Shown: positions 45,963 to 58,530, counted from the first letter of the stretch. The stretch is 64,000 nucleotides of DNA from Brienomyrus brachyistius (GCF_023856365.1 NC_064540.1:8098501-8162500); one strand, 5' to 3'. The notes: generated by a model not told the origin, from the sequence alone. Numbers and translations are program-made.

Positions 45963-48900
45963 TCACATTTTGGTACTGCATGATGTATCCTGTAAAGAAA
46001 AATTGCATTACTTCATGGACGCTTCATGCAACAGTCATGCCAAGCTCAACGCTCTTCATTTCTCTCTTTTTAACTATTCCTCACTAAATTCCCCCCTACC
46101 CTTGCCTGTGTATGCCTGTGTCAGATGAATTGTACACTCCTTGCATGCAGATCCATTTTCAGAGCAAATAGCAGTAACATACTTCAGGAACACAAGATCT
46201 TTTCTCAGTATAATTTTCTAAACAGCTGCTCGTTCCTGATGACTGTCTCTCTCTCGCTGCTGAAATGTTTTCTTTAACAGATGTTGGTTTACAAATGATG
46301 TACCTCATCCATGATTCTGTTCACATGACTACAGACGTTTTTTTTATAGCAGCACATGTACAACATACCAGGATGCAATCGTAACTGGATGCTGCAGATG
46401 CTCCACGTTTTTGAAGGCAGTACAGCACAGCATCATGGACCGTGGCAAAGAGGTGGCTCTTGGTGATGGAATCACAGAAGAAATCCCCGGTCTCCAGCTG
46501 CTCCACCACAGTGGCTGCAGTTAGGTATATTTAGAAAGGCAGTACAAAATAAAGGACACAGTTAGCACATAAAACCAAGCCCAGCCACATGCTACGGGGC
46601 TGCAAACAGCCCGGCTGGATGCTACGGGGCTGCAAACAACTCAGTTAGCTACACCATGGTGCAACTCCACTACAGAGAAAACACAATTAAATCACTTAGT
46701 TATGCACAGTCAGACACTCTCAGTGGGGCTATCAATATTCGAAGATAGATAGATTGCTTAGAAAAATCACTCACCCTGACAACCAGCCATGTACACATCC
46801 ACATCAATCTCTCCAAAGTCCTGGAATATCTACAAGTACAGAGAAAGATAATATTAAATGCGTACATTTTTTATTGGCTTTTCAATTTTCAGACGCATAT
46901 TAACATATTACAAAACACTCGCTCTTCTAATTGACTTCGGTCTGGTCTGACCTTACTATAGCTGGGTCCGACAATTCCTGTAACAATCGGGGATTAAGGA
47001 CCTTACTCAGGGGCCCAGTGATGAAATAAGAGCATGAGATTTGAACCAGCAACCTTCCAATCACAGACACGGCAGCTAACCCACAGAGCCACACACAGCA
47101 AGGCTGCACCCATGGGGTCAACACTGAAGAAAACTAAGGCCATAATTATAATATATATTGGGGAGGACATTGAGAGCATATCTGAGTATTGAGGGGGGGA
47201 CGTGTCCCCCATAATTTATATTATAATTACAGCCTTGACATCACCCCATTTTCCTTTTGCCAGGTCCTATTTAAACCCTGTCCTCTTACTTACATTTTTC
47301 ATGGTCTTAATGGCCACCGTGTCAATGAAGTTGGCAGTGGAAAGGTCCAGGATGATGGAATGGATGTCCCACGTCCACTTCCCTAGTGATCCCAGAGATA
47401 TCTGCTCAAGATCCCTGCTTAGAGTGTCATCACAGCTGGAGGCCAAGGTAGTGGTGTCCCCATCCAGCTCAGAGACAGATCCCAACATTCCCAGTTCCGG
47501 GTCCCCGCCCTTCAGGTACTCCCAGCTGCCATGCTCTCTTTGTAGTTCGGGGATGACGAACACGGTGCCATTCTCCCGCATGGTGAAGTCCTGCTCCTGC
47601 TCCTCCCTTGTCAAACCATCCTGTCCGTCATCCTCTCTCCAGTGGACCATCTCCTCTTCAACAGAAAACACCACTTTGTTGCTTTCTGCAGCTTTCATGG
47701 CTGCTTTCTGGAAAGATACAACCAGCCATGTATTTGTGTGCATGGAAGCACGTGTGGTGATTATGACGTACAGTCACATGCATTTTATTTATATAGCTAA
47801 TGCTTTTGTCCAAAGTGACAAACGCTTGGAGAAAGCAGGGTCAGACTATCCCTAGAACAACTGAAGAGCAAGTTTCCAAAACTCACTCGGTGCACAGGAT
47901 TTGTTTTCAAGAAATTTTTTACGCACTATGGAAATTTCATTTTATATGAGGACTGAGGGTTGGTTCTCGGGAAGCCTGATTATGGGTTATTGGTGGTCCC
48001 ATGTCAAAAACAACAAAAGATGACCTGAATGAGTTTTGGAAATGTGCTCCTCGTTGGGGGCTAAGGGCCTTGCTCAAGGACCCGGCATACCAACCTGCTT
48101 ACCCACACGCCATCCCCAAACAGCGCACGCCTGTGAGGAGATGAACACACGTGTCTATGAAGTTGCTACGGCTGCATGCACACCTGTCTCTTGGCCTCCC
48201 TCTTGGCCCGCCTCTCCGCTCTCTTTTCCCTTCGTCTCTGTTTCGCCTCCTGCCTCCTCTTGTACGTGATCATTTTGCTGATATTGATCCCGCTCTGTCC
48301 AGCCACAAGTCAGGCAGCAGTTACCATACGATTCACGTAGCCCCTCTTTACGCAACTCTTCCACTCAAGGAAATTTGCAACGCTTGTGTCATATTTTTAC
48401 AGATAATTTTTTACAGATTTACATTATCCTTTTTTAAAATGCTTTCCTTAGATTTTTATACTGGCACATTAATGAAACAGAATAAACACACAATGTAACA
48501 GCACTCGTTCAGACCGCTAATAGCTAACCAAACACAAAAATTCAATATCCCAAATCGGTAACTCTATGCATCCCCCACCCAACATGTTCCATTTGACAGG
48601 AACAGGAGACCATACCTTTTCTTTGAGGGCCTCCAAGTACAGGTCAGCATTGGCAAAGTACACTGTGGCAGACGACTGGAAGATAGTGACACCGGGAATC
48701 CCTTGTGCCTGTCCGGGAATGTGCAGAGCGTCATGGAGCACTGACAATGTGCCAGTCACATGCATTATGAGAAAGATCTCGGTGTGTATATTGATGCTTC
48801 CATGTCCCACTCTTGCCAGTGTGGGGAAGCAATAAAAAAGGCCAATAGGATGTTGGGTTACATCTCTAGGTGTGTGGAGTTTAAGTCAAGGGAGGTGATG

Positions 48901-51900
48901 CTACGATTATACAATTCCTTGGTAAGACCCCACCTACAATATTTTTCACTCACCCTACTTTAAAAAGGACATTGCTGCCTTGGAAAGGGTGCAACGTAGA
49001 GCTACGAGAATGATTCCTGGTCTTAGAGAAATGTCTTATGAGGAGAGGTTAGCTGAGCTGAATCTGTTCAGCCTCGAGGAAAGGAGACTAAGGGGGGACA
49101 TGATCCAGGTATATAAGATTCTAACAGGTCTGGATGCTGTTCAACCAAATAGTTACCTCAATATTAGTTTAAATACTATAACTCGTGGCCATAAGTGAAA
49201 ATCAGCGGGAGAACATTTTAAAACGAATTTGAGGAAGCACTTCTTTACACAGCATGTAGTTGGAGTATGGAATAGTCTTCCTACTAGTGTAGCGCAAGCT
49301 AAAACCCTGGGTTCCTTTAAATCAGAGCTAGATAAGATTTTAACAACTCTGAGCTATTAGTTAAGTTCTCCCCAAATGAATGGCCTCCTCTTGTAAATTT
49401 CTCATGTTCTGATTACTCACACCTCCTCCACGCCAATTACCTCACCTCCTTGTATTTTTCCATGTCCAAGTAGATCTCGGTTCCAGGAATCTGACCCAGG
49501 ACGGAGTACTTTGGACTAAAATTGGGAAAATAAGGTCTAGTTAGATCCACCATCTCGAGAGGACAGCTGGGAATATTGTCCCAGGACCGGGCCTAGGAGA
49601 AGGCCCTGGTGGGTGGAGCTATGCATCATGGTAACCTGCTTGAAGTAATTTTGTCCTGGGCCTGGGAATTATGTACAGCAGGCCTTGGTCTACTAACTGT
49701 GCATAAGAAACGAAGAGCCAGTCCTGTATGAAACAGGTAACAAGGCAGTCTAAAGAGACAGCAAGAGATAAATGATGGAAGGAGTCTTACAGCTGGGTCC
49801 TGAAGATGACCGTCAACAGGGCAAACATGATGGAAGCTGCAAGACCCATGTCCAGGTGGAACAGCAGGGTGAACATCCAGGTGACCAGCCATACCAGCTG
49901 TGGCGAGAAGGAGACGTGTACAGGGCGTGGGGGGGGGGGGGAGGTGGTCAGCCAGAAGGACAGCCACAGTGCAGGTCACATTTGCATTTATATATCTGCA
50001 CTTCTGTACATCAGAGAAGAATCAATACTGATTATGTTGCCAGGTTCTTATTTAAGGTATGATTTTTTTGTACAGAACCCATGTATGAAATTATGCTTTA
50101 TTTGCCATTTGTACAAGATCATGAGAAAGTGTGGAGTCAGAGCATAGGGGCAGTCATTCATCCAGTGCCCCTGGAGATTTTTTCTGGGGGTTAAGGATGA
50201 ACACTCAAGGGCTCAGAGACGAGGTGGCTACTCTGCTGAGCACGGGTTCTGAACTGGCAACCTGCCAATCACAGAGGCCTAACCCACTGAGCCACACACG
50301 GCCCCAAGTTTATTTGTGTGGCAATTTGCGTGTTTTTCTGTTTATGTTTGTACCAGATCGATCTTGTTGGTCTTCCACAGCGTGATGATGTCATAGAACT
50401 GCTTGAACATGCCCTTCAGGTTGACCAGCACGATAGCCGAGAGAACCGCCTGGGGAACAAAGCACACAGACTTATCAAGCTACAGCTCAGATCACTGGAT
50501 GTGGATCTAGTAAAAGAAGAGACAAAAAAAATTGACGTGCCTTGGGCAGCTCTTGAAACAGGGGCCCCAGCTTCAGTATAGCAATCAGCACTATCAAAGC
50601 AGAAACTACCCCAGCAATCTGACAACACAACCAAGATTCATTGGACCAGCAAAGAGACACAATATATTCCACCTAATGTAGGTTGATTATTGTCTCTGTG
50701 TAGTTTTAAGGGATTCGAGATCCAAGAGATTTGAAAGAGTTTATTGTCTGTTTTTTGTCATACACACAATAAACAATCAGTTACACCATGCAATGAAAAT
50801 CTTGCTTTGCATGCCCTGCCGGCCACCGGTAAACACAAGAATCAGTGACTCTTTCAAAACAGCACAAGTCTGTTGGCCACACGTGTGTGTGCCCATTTAC
50901 CTGTGTCTTTCCCCCTGTGGTCAGCTGAACGAGGCTGCGGGACATGGAGCAGCCGACGGAGTAGCAGTGGAAAAAGCCCCCCGTTATGTTGCTGAGACCC
51001 AGAGCTACCAGTTCCTGCATAGGAGGGATGAGAGGGTGATCACCAGCAGAAGCAAAAGATGAGACAAAAGGAAGGGGCCACTGTGTTTCAAAGAGCTCGG
51101 CTGCGGTGTACAGTTGGCCTGTGGATGCTAAAGTACGGTAGTTGTTAGTTATGGGAGCTGGGTATTTTTGTGGGGAGAGCAGGTGCTAGCAGACCGACAG
51201 CGTTTCGTGGCCAGTATTCCACCAAAGAGGGGCTGATTAATTTCCAAAAATAAACTACAAACCCAGAAATTTGCATATTCTGATTGCATGCTTTTTTAAA
51301 AAGGAAATGGTTAAACGTGTTGAATCTGTCCAATTGATTCACTGCTAGCATTCCCGCCACCGCCGCCCCTAGTTGAGAAGTGTTGCTAGTTTCTACACAA
51401 CGTAAACCTGTCTGCAGTCATCAGAAGGTTGGGAACCCCGAAATTAGAGAAGTCATGTACTGCTCTGGAAAAAAATTAAGAGACCACTCTATATTTTTTT
51501 TATAATCTGCCTTTTTAAATCCTGGTAAAATCCTGTGGCTGAAGGCTACACTGTGAGACAGGCTGCTTCCGGGTTCAAAGTTTCTAAGACAGTAGTACAC
51601 AAGAAGAATATGAAGCAGGAGACACTGGCAGTAACCAAAAACCAGCCGAATAGAGGGCAGAAGCAACTTTCTAATGGCAGAGATGACCATCAGCTTATCC
51701 AGCAGTGCCTCATAAATCAGAGGATGACCTTCCAAGGGAATGGGAAACATTAAGTGGTGTGAAGTCCACTGCTAGGACAGACCATAACAGGCTTTTAGAA
51801 GCAATGAGAAGCAGGGCAGAACCAGGAAGGAGATGGCGAAAAATGTATGTGTCACACAGGTGCATAACCATAAACTGATAAATAAGTGGAAATAAAAATT

Positions 51901-54900
51901 TTGCTGTGATTTCTACATTTATTTCAGAGCTGTAGGTCAAATACTGGTGTTAGATTTCAGGATAATCACATAAATGGAAACAATAAAAAACAGACAATGT
52001 GAAACCGAGGCCCTGTGGACCATCAACAGTATCATGCCCACGCTTTGAGTGTCCCAGCGAGATGCAGACCTGGTTGGTGTCCACCTTGTACCCATTCTTG
52101 ATGGCAAAAGTCTTGCCCAGAGAGACGGAAATGGCATAGCCCACGAGGGCCAGTGCAAAGGCATCTCCGATCACCTCATGGAAGAGACTGACCTGCGGTG
52201 TGCTGGGAGGGATCAGCCTGTATAAACAAACACCAACAATAGACAGTAAGTCATGCTTTTGCGTTAACCATCCATTAAAAAAGATAACAAGCATCTGCAT
52301 TCTTTTATACAGTGCAAGAATTTCATTTTATATTTATCAGACGCTATGCAAATCGTAGAGATGTATTTGACGCTGCCAACTTATAATAAAATGTCTTATG
52401 TAGATGATGCATGGATATGGTCTCTTTATGGCTCAGGGCTAGATGGTTCTCATGCATTTGCCCACAGTCTCCACCCTAGGCAATCTGACTCACCCACTGG
52501 GGATCGCCCCCACTACACCAATTGCGTAGTTCTGGTTCAGGAAGGTATAGCTGGACAGCAGGGTCGCCACGGCAATCTGTTCCACATTCAACAAATGGAA
52601 GGAAATGGCTTAACCATGGAGAGCAATAGCAGGATTGGCTCACAGCTGTGTCTGCTAGCCTGATACAACATTATTAAGGGGCACAGCCACTATGTGACCC
52701 TTCAAGGGTGTGTGTGGGAGACGGGGCAAGTCTGTGTGTTCCTAGCATTAGTATCTGTTAGCATGTGTCTTAAATTAAGTTCCACATATGTAAAGAAGCT
52801 GTATTTGTCATATCTACAAGCACATTTGCATATCCCATCTTGCTATGTTTTTTAAGACTCACTCGCATGTTGAGCCTAGGGTCCGAGCTCATTGTCAGCC
52901 ACTAATCCAATGCCCCTGGATCGTTATTGGGGGTGTTAAGGACTTTGCTCAAATAGTGCCGTTGCTTCTCTATTGAGTGCAGCATTCGAAAGCACAGAGG
53001 CTGAACCCCCTGTGTATACCAATGTCATTTATGTGTATTTTCATGATGCACGGCGAATGCGTAGTCAACACCGTCATTGAAACATACAGCAGGAGGTTAA
53101 ATAACAAGATGAAGGCAGAACACCTTTCCCAGCCTTTCATAATAAAGCTGCTCCATCGGGTAGCGCACTCACAGAGATGAGTTCCACAGGAATCGGAACA
53201 GGCAGCTTTTTGGCAAGGGCGGAATTGAGTTCCTTGGCAGAGAAGAGGGTCGCCAGGGACACTGAACTGACCACGAGTGTGGGGACATGAATCTGGTGCA
53301 GCTGAGAGCAGATGTCCACCAGCACCTGAGGAGAGATGGGTGTGGCCAGAGTGAGAGGAACTTCTGGAAAGAAGGAGCGCGATGAAAGCTAAACAAGAAA
53401 AACTCCAGGGGGGTTCATGCTGGTACAGGAAAGAGGACAGTAGCAAGATGAAGGGAACAAAGGAAAAATATAAATAAAAATAAAAAATTGAAAGCAAGAA
53501 AAAAAGGTTTTTGTGAGTACTCACATACACCAGGGACAGAGGTCCGTTGAACCGCCTGGGTGACAAACCAAAGATGTATTTCAGCTGTGCCACCACTGCG
53601 TGACAGGCAGCAGCTGAGGTGTAACCTCGGACGAGGGGTTCGGACAGATAAGTGCCCACAAAGCCAAACCGGACCAGACCAAGGACAACCTGGAGGACAG
53701 ATGCATGTACCCATGAAGTGCCCATCCCTACAATTATTAATTAACAGCCTGTTAATGTTATTCACCCCCCCCCCCTCCCCAATGCAGACCACATTTATGG
53801 GACATTTGCACGCTTGGAAGAAATGATGATATCAGTGTTCTTTAGCAACTGGTTTTATTGAATAACGCTGGAAGGTTCATTCATGCTGATGTTCCAGGAG
53901 ATCCAGAACAAGGGATCAATGTTGGAGGAGTGTACAACTCAACCAGTACGATGCTACATGCTAACCTGGATAATCCCTCCCAAGACAGTGGTGGTAGCAG
54001 CCACCTTGACCCGGTAGCTGTCCCGGGCTGCTTCGTCCACGATGTTAGTCAGGTTGGTGCCATTCATTATGAGAAATTTATGGTCAGGGGCTAATTGTTC
54101 CACCACACTGCCCACCATAATACTGAGCACTGCAAACGGTCCTAAGAATAGACACGTGGATATATCTGAACATCGGTGCAGACTACTCGCAAAAACACTG
54201 AACATCCATAGCAGACCTCAGAACACTGATAGAAAGTTTTATGCATCTAACTCGTGCAAATAGCGCTTTGAATCTTACCTATGGAGATATGGCGGGATGT
54301 CCCAAAGAAGAAATATATCAGTACGGGGTACAAGCAGGTATAGAGGCCAAAAACAGGGGGCAAGGAAGCCAGAAGTGCATAGGCCATGCCTGTAAAGAAT
54401 ACATCAAGTGGACCTTTATATTAGCCTCAGTCACTATGTCTGCTCAATCAGGATAAATATCTATAGAGGTCAATGTGCAGCGACAGCTCTCTCTGGTTGC
54501 TATGTTTGTTAGCTGTCGCTCTCTGTAATGCTCAGCGGTCAGGCTCACCCTGTGGCAGCTGCATGATTCCCACACTAATACCGGCGATAAGGTCACCCAT
54601 GCCATAGTCCCAGATGGAATAGCGTGGCAGCCAGTAAAGCACAGGCAGGCAACCCACCACCTTGCGCTTCAGCTGAGGCAGCGAGCACCTGGGAGCAGAG
54701 GGAGACACTGGGATATGGAATAGAGGGGGAAAAGCAGCTACCCATAATACTTTGCCACCCATAATGCTTTGAGGCAGCACCACACCTGTTCCGTTCCATA
54801 CAAACCAATGGCTCCGTCTTACCTGCATGAGTGTTTGAGCCGGTCCGTTAGGCAGGGCTTCTTAGATGAGTGCAGCTTCTGGGCGAGTTCCTCCAGGCTT

Positions 54901-54959
54901 GCCTCATCCAGTATGTCTCTGTCCACATGGTAATTAGTGCTCCCCCGTTTTGCAGCCAT
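45963..54959 (-). CDS. slc26a6: SLC26 anion exchanger, slc26a6-like (19 exons, 807 aa)
   Basis: Plasma-membrane anion exchanger (chloride, bicarbonate, oxalate, sulfate in the family), important in fish gut and kidney. Minus-strand exons: 54823-54959, 54549-54688, 54279-54389, 53966-54141, 53525-53689, 53173-53325, 52494-52576, 52070-52217, 50901-51014, 50541-50618, 50354-50449, 49791-49897, 49446-49515, 48616-48708, 48184-48294, 47294-47707, 46775-46829, 46369-46514, 45963-45989. The frame closes exactly (2424 bp). Visible: [52 protein letters not shown] glycosylation sites at about N156 and N159 in an external loop, [11 protein letters not shown], and [12 protein letters not shown] opening the STAS domain. 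A very basic segment (about 558-594) and a 138-residue exon with an acidic loop lie inside STAS. The tail ends STKM, a class I PDZ-type ligand. SLC26A6 fits better than A3 or A5 across STAS. One intron uses a GC donor. Confidence 0.95.
46940..47110 (-). mobile_element. tRNA-derived SINE, copy B
   Basis: On the minus strand TGTGGCTCTGTGGGTTAGCTG (A-box region) is followed by GGAAGGTTGCTGGTTCAAATC (B box), then the family body. In the slc26a6 intron between 46829 and 47294, same strand as the gene. Confidence 0.75.
47765..48110 (-). mobile_element. tRNA-derived SINE, partial or split copy C
   Basis: Fragments TAGCTAATGCTTTTGTCCAAAG, AGCAGGGTCAGACTATCC and, further on, GCTAAGGGCCTTGCTCAAGG belong to the same family as copies A and B but are separated by unrelated sequence. 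In an slc26a6 intron. Confidence 0.5.
48755..49425 (+). mobile_element. L2/CR1-type retrotransposon fragment filling an slc26a6 intron
   Basis: Plus frames read [46 protein letters not shown], then [20 protein letters not shown] and [20 protein letters not shown]: the region after the reverse-transcriptase core of jockey-superfamily LINEs. A frameshift lies near 48955-48975 and stops occur after 49196. The 3' end reads GAATGGCCTCCTCTTGTAAA. It occupies about 670 of the 737 bases of the intron between slc26a6 exons at 48616-48708 and 49446-49515, antisense to the gene. A sister copy lies at 62336-62940. Confidence 0.88.
50140..50312 (-). mobile_element. tRNA-derived SINE, copy D
   Basis: Minus strand: GTGTGGCTCAGTGGGTTAGG (a good A box, TGGCTCAGTGG), then TTGGCAGGTTGCCAGTTCAG (B-box region), followed by the family body. 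It sits between slc26a6 exons at 49791-49897 and 50354-50449, ending about 40 bases from the latter. Confidence 0.75.
50539..50540 (-). other. slc26a6: GC splice donor in slc26a6
   Basis: The exon at 50541-50618 ends CCCAAG and is followed on the minus strand by GCACGT, not GT. Joining here to the acceptor before 50449 gives [17 protein letters not shown], exactly the conserved SLC26 sequence; the nearest GT, four bases further, would break the frame. The upstream AAG fits the stronger exon-side consensus typical of GC-AG introns. Confidence 0.85.
50690..50845. mobile_element. LINE-tail-like dispersed repeat
   Basis: AGTTTATTGTCTGTTTTTTG, CAATGAAAATCTTGCTTTGC and CCCTGCCGG in this order resemble the 3' untranslated tail of a common fish retroelement (usual form TTATTGTCATGTG...CAATGAAATTCTTGCTTGC). 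Upstream of the slc26a6 exon at 50901-51014. Tentative. Confidence 0.4.
51458..51934 (+). mobile_element. Truncated Tc1-like element in an slc26a6 intron
   Basis: Inverted ends TACTGCTCTGGAAAAA at 51458 and TTTCAGAGCTGTA ending at 51934, bounded by TA. An internal frame from 51535 reads [20 protein letters not shown], a decayed helix-turn-helix of Tc1-like transposases. The catalytic region is absent. Non-autonomous, in the intron between 51014 and 52070. Confidence 0.75.
52890..52975 (-). mobile_element. tRNA-derived SINE, partial copy E
   Basis: Body fragment only: CCAATGCCCCTGGATCGTTATTGG, TTAAGGACTTTGCTCAAATAG. Same family and orientation as copies A-D. In an slc26a6 intron. Confidence 0.5.
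53766..53780. repeat. Homopolymer C run
   Basis: CCCCCCCCCCC with one interruption, about 80 bases upstream (in slc26a6 orientation) of the exon at 53525-53689. Confidence 0.85.
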
Positions 54960-57900
54960 ACTGGGCTGTTTGCTTGACTACTTTTGCAGGATCTCTCTGT
55001 CAGTCAGAGGTACACTGGTCCCTGTAGGTACAGTCAGTCTGCAGTCCTGATGCTAATCAGATCTCAAGGAAAGGATATCCCAAGATCCTCAGACTGTATC
55101 CGGATCCAGTTTTTGGCATGTAACCCCACAGATCAGTGCAGTCTACTGTCCCTTCACTGTCCAGTAATCTGCTGCATTTATATCCCTCTGGGAGAAGTGC
55201 ACCAGCTCTCAGATCCTAATAGTTAACTTACTCTAATGAGCCAAGCACTGCTCAAGCAAGTCTGGCATAGACATGACTTAAAGACTGCCTAGCTATATAC
55301 TACAGAGCAGGAGCACTTTCTAATTGGTTTTGATTTGATAAGAGGTACCACAAATGTCGAGCTATTTTACCCCGTGACTCTTTTGTACTTGATGCAAAGT
55401 TGTACTGCACCCACATGTAATTGGTTTGTATAAGATGTTCTGAGTCGGCTGTCCACAAAATCCATTATATTTTCTTTGCTTCGCATTCATTTTATCCAAA
55501 CCCGGGGTCCATTTTACCCAGAATATGAGGTGTCATCCCTTCAAGGACATAACAATAGTACTTTCAAATGTTGATTTTTTACATCAAATAATTCAGAGTT
55601 AATGTTCTGTACAGAATCAGTTACTTTGAACTCTAAATGGATATTTTGTCCACACGGAAATTTACTGTGAGAACAATAGGTTTGACGTGCTTATTTGTCT
55701 AAACCCCGGTAATCGTCTCCTTCCTGTGTATGAGTTGGTTATATATTTTCTACTGTTTGCTGCCTTTAAGGAACCAAGCTCCAGTTTTCTGTTACACACA
55801 GCAGATTGAACATCAGCATACATTAATGATATACGCCCTTTTTGGGGGGGGGGGGGGGAATCCGGCACATGGCTCCCAGCTCTGCTGTGTCAGCGATTGT
55901 GCAGTACAGCTCACCAGGTCACAGGGACCCGGATAGAGGTGTGCAGTATGGAGTTTGCGGTTCAGAATCCTGCCCATTTCCTTTGATTGAGAAACCCGTG
56001 TGAATGGTTAATGCCATTATGGGCTATTACAGTACATATTACACCAGAGTGATGTCACAGGCTGAAAACACGAGACCTGATATTTTAAAATAGCCCAGGA
56101 AAACTATGCAGACAAAAAAGATCTAGTTTTACTTGTAATTTAAAAAAATACAGTATTTTGTAGTTTTGTACAAAGCAGGCATGTTTTGGCACAACATTGC
56201 AATACACAGGGAAGGTATGTATATTTCAGAGGGAGAGGTCAGAGGTCAGGCCCCCCTATTCATCCATAATCAAGAGCCACTAGGAGCGATGGTACATCTC
56301 TGTCCAGGTTTGTATTATTTTTAGTTTTGGTATGTTCTTCATTGGGGGCCAATAAAAGGATAAGCGGTTAGAAGCTGGATGGATGGATGGATGGATGGAT
56401 GGATGGATGGATGGATGGATGGAGGGATGGATGGATAGATAGATGGATGGATGTTTGCATTTGCTTGTAGTCTGTGACGAATGCTTTTAAAATAACACTG
56501 AGGGCTTATGAGCATCTGTTTCCCTTTGTAATGGCGGTTAGTCTTAGGATGACATCATATTAGGGAGCATGAAATTACACGACATATGAGCTGATGGGAG
56601 AAACATGGTGGCCATGTAGAGGCTTTACAAGTAAACCTCCAAGCACATCCATGGTAAGAACTTCTGCTGTCTCAGTGAGAACAGAGAGGCTCAGAAGGCG
56701 CTTTTACCCTTAGCCATCAGGTTGCTAATACTTAATCAATGGTTATAATTTAACATCTGCTCTTTATTAATGCACCTTGCATACACACAAACACACAATA
56801 AAACTTGCCCTCCTATCGTCTGGAAGCAAAGTGATCGCCCAAAAAGTTGTGAGCTAAATAATTAATACGAAATTAAAAGATTTACCTCACTATTCTACAT
56901 TAGTAAATTGTATTTTACCGATGCAAAGACGTTAGAAATGATGTATTCCGAGTTTATTCCAGATTGTATCTGGCGCACACTTTATTAAATCGGGGCAGTC
57001 ACATCGTGAGCCTTTATAACGCCGCACCGGCGCGAATCGGTGAATCTTACCATCCCTAATTTCTATGGTATTTTTTAAACGTTATTTCTTACAGACTCAA
57101 TCCATCCATCCACTCACCCTTTCATCTTACAGTCACATATTACTGCGGGGTTTCTCTGCATCATGTCCGCAGGTCATCTGCGGCTTCTTTCCGGAACAAT
57201 GACCAACTGTTAATATTTTCATTAATAAATGGAAGAGTGGATTGACCATTACTTTCCGACTGAGGAGCTGATCTTTGACTCTGAGTGTTGACCGTAGCAA
57301 ATTATACATTTCAGTCAGATTCCATTACGACATAGAAAGGTTTTTAATGGATTTGGAATGTTAAAACTGGTGACAGCATCACTTTATTAAATAGTAAAAC
57401 AAACAATAAAACATTGTTCCTTTACCACTATATATTAGCTCGTATGAATATGTTCTTAAGGGATTAATCAAGTGTGACTGTTGTGTTTATTCTGGTTTTA
57501 ATGCATTTAAATTGACACTTGCTATTATTTGCCTAAAAAGGATTACAAGAGAGGAAACACCACCACTTTAAGAGACGAATGTCAGGAAACTTGATCTCGT
57601 TCTCATGCACTGCCAGACAAATGGGTACAGCCCTGGTACAATTTTGTTCCCCAAGGTACAAACAACATTAATGTGCCGCCTATGGTAAAAAAAAATGTTC
57701 CTCAGAGTCTATTTCTGTACCTTAAAAGGTACATTGACCCACAGCTACAGCACACAAGTGATTGTACCCTCAAAGGTACAAATTGGTACTTTTTCCCTGA
57801 TAGTATGACGTTGCATTATCATAAGACTAAAACAAAAACGACCTGTGCATTAAAAAAAAAAGTTTGCTCCTCTGTGTGACTCCCATTGGCTGATTATTAA

Positions 57901-58478
57901 ACTTTAAATAAGCGACAGCAAATACGCAGGACGGTTTCTGGCCTGCTTGGCATTTCATATGAGTGCACATTGCAGTCTATTTAAAGCTCTGCTGCAACTA
58001 AGAGCTGGCTAATGACTGTAAACAGTCTGCGATGCGTCAGGAAAGTTTTAAGCGCTGTTCTCCATTGCTCCATTGCCGTACGTAAATAAATGCGATGCCT
58101 CCTTCGTCCAACAAAGACTGAATGACCACGAAAACAAAGGAAAGGCTGGTAGGGTATGCTTTATGTCCCGCTCACCTCACTGAAGCATGCTTGTAGTGCC
58201 ATACTTTATGTTCTTATGCCTCTTACTTTAACATAGAACGTGCCAGGATTCACCTCCCCTGAATTGCCTGGACCAGCTCCTAACACAGAGGGACACTTCA
58301 GTTCCATGCTTTGTTTGGGGGCTTTGTCTGGCATTCGTTAAAGGGGCCACTGAGATCAGACCCCCATCAAGAACTAAATAAAGCATTGAGAAGCTAACGA
58401 TGACATAACGTTACTAAAATACTCTTTTTGTGTCGCTAGATTTGCTGACAGTCTTACACTGACCTTGTTCTCTTGCAG
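54960..58478. promoter_or_regulatory. Shared intergenic interval between divergent slc26a6 and kbtbd12
   Basis: About 3.5 kb separates the slc26a6 start codon (minus) from the first supported kbtbd12 exon (plus), so both promoters must lie here or close by. It contains a G-run at 55843-55858, a GGAT/GATG microsatellite at about 56375-56452 and a repeat with several GGTACA motifs at about 57620-57800. I see no third gene and cannot place a TATA box or start site with confidence. Confidence 0.5.
56375..56452. repeat. (GGAT)n microsatellite
   Basis: About 18 GGAT units with GGAG and GATA variants, joined to AAGCGGTTAGAAGCTGGATG, the usual tail of a fish SINE; the microsatellite probably grew from that tail. 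Confidence 0.85.
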
Positions 58479-58530
58479 GCCTCAAAATAGGAAATTCTGT
58501 ATTGCTTGGTCTAAACAACTTGCAAGACTG
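58479..58530 (+). other. kbtbd12: Candidate non-coding 5' UTR exon of kbtbd12
   Basis: A strong acceptor (CTTGTTCTCTTGCAG at 58464-58478) is followed 52 bases later by a donor CTG|GTATGT, and the enclosed segment has no ATG. The coding exon begins just after another acceptor at 58822-58823, so an upstream untranslated exon is required. Inferred from splice signals only. Confidence 0.4.

Noticed and set aside
46940..47110. Possible tRNA gene with A and B boxes
   Set aside because: It cannot fold as a full cloverleaf from what I can see, and continues into a repeated body shared by other copies; it is a SINE head.
47202..47855. 217-codon plus frame opposite slc26a6
   Set aside because: Antisense shadow of the 414-bp slc26a6 exon at 47294-47707.
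57620..57800. Repeated GGTACA motifs upstream of kbtbd12
   Set aside because: They resemble part of a dispersed fish repeat more than a binding-site cluster, but I could not define its ends, so it is not listed as an element.
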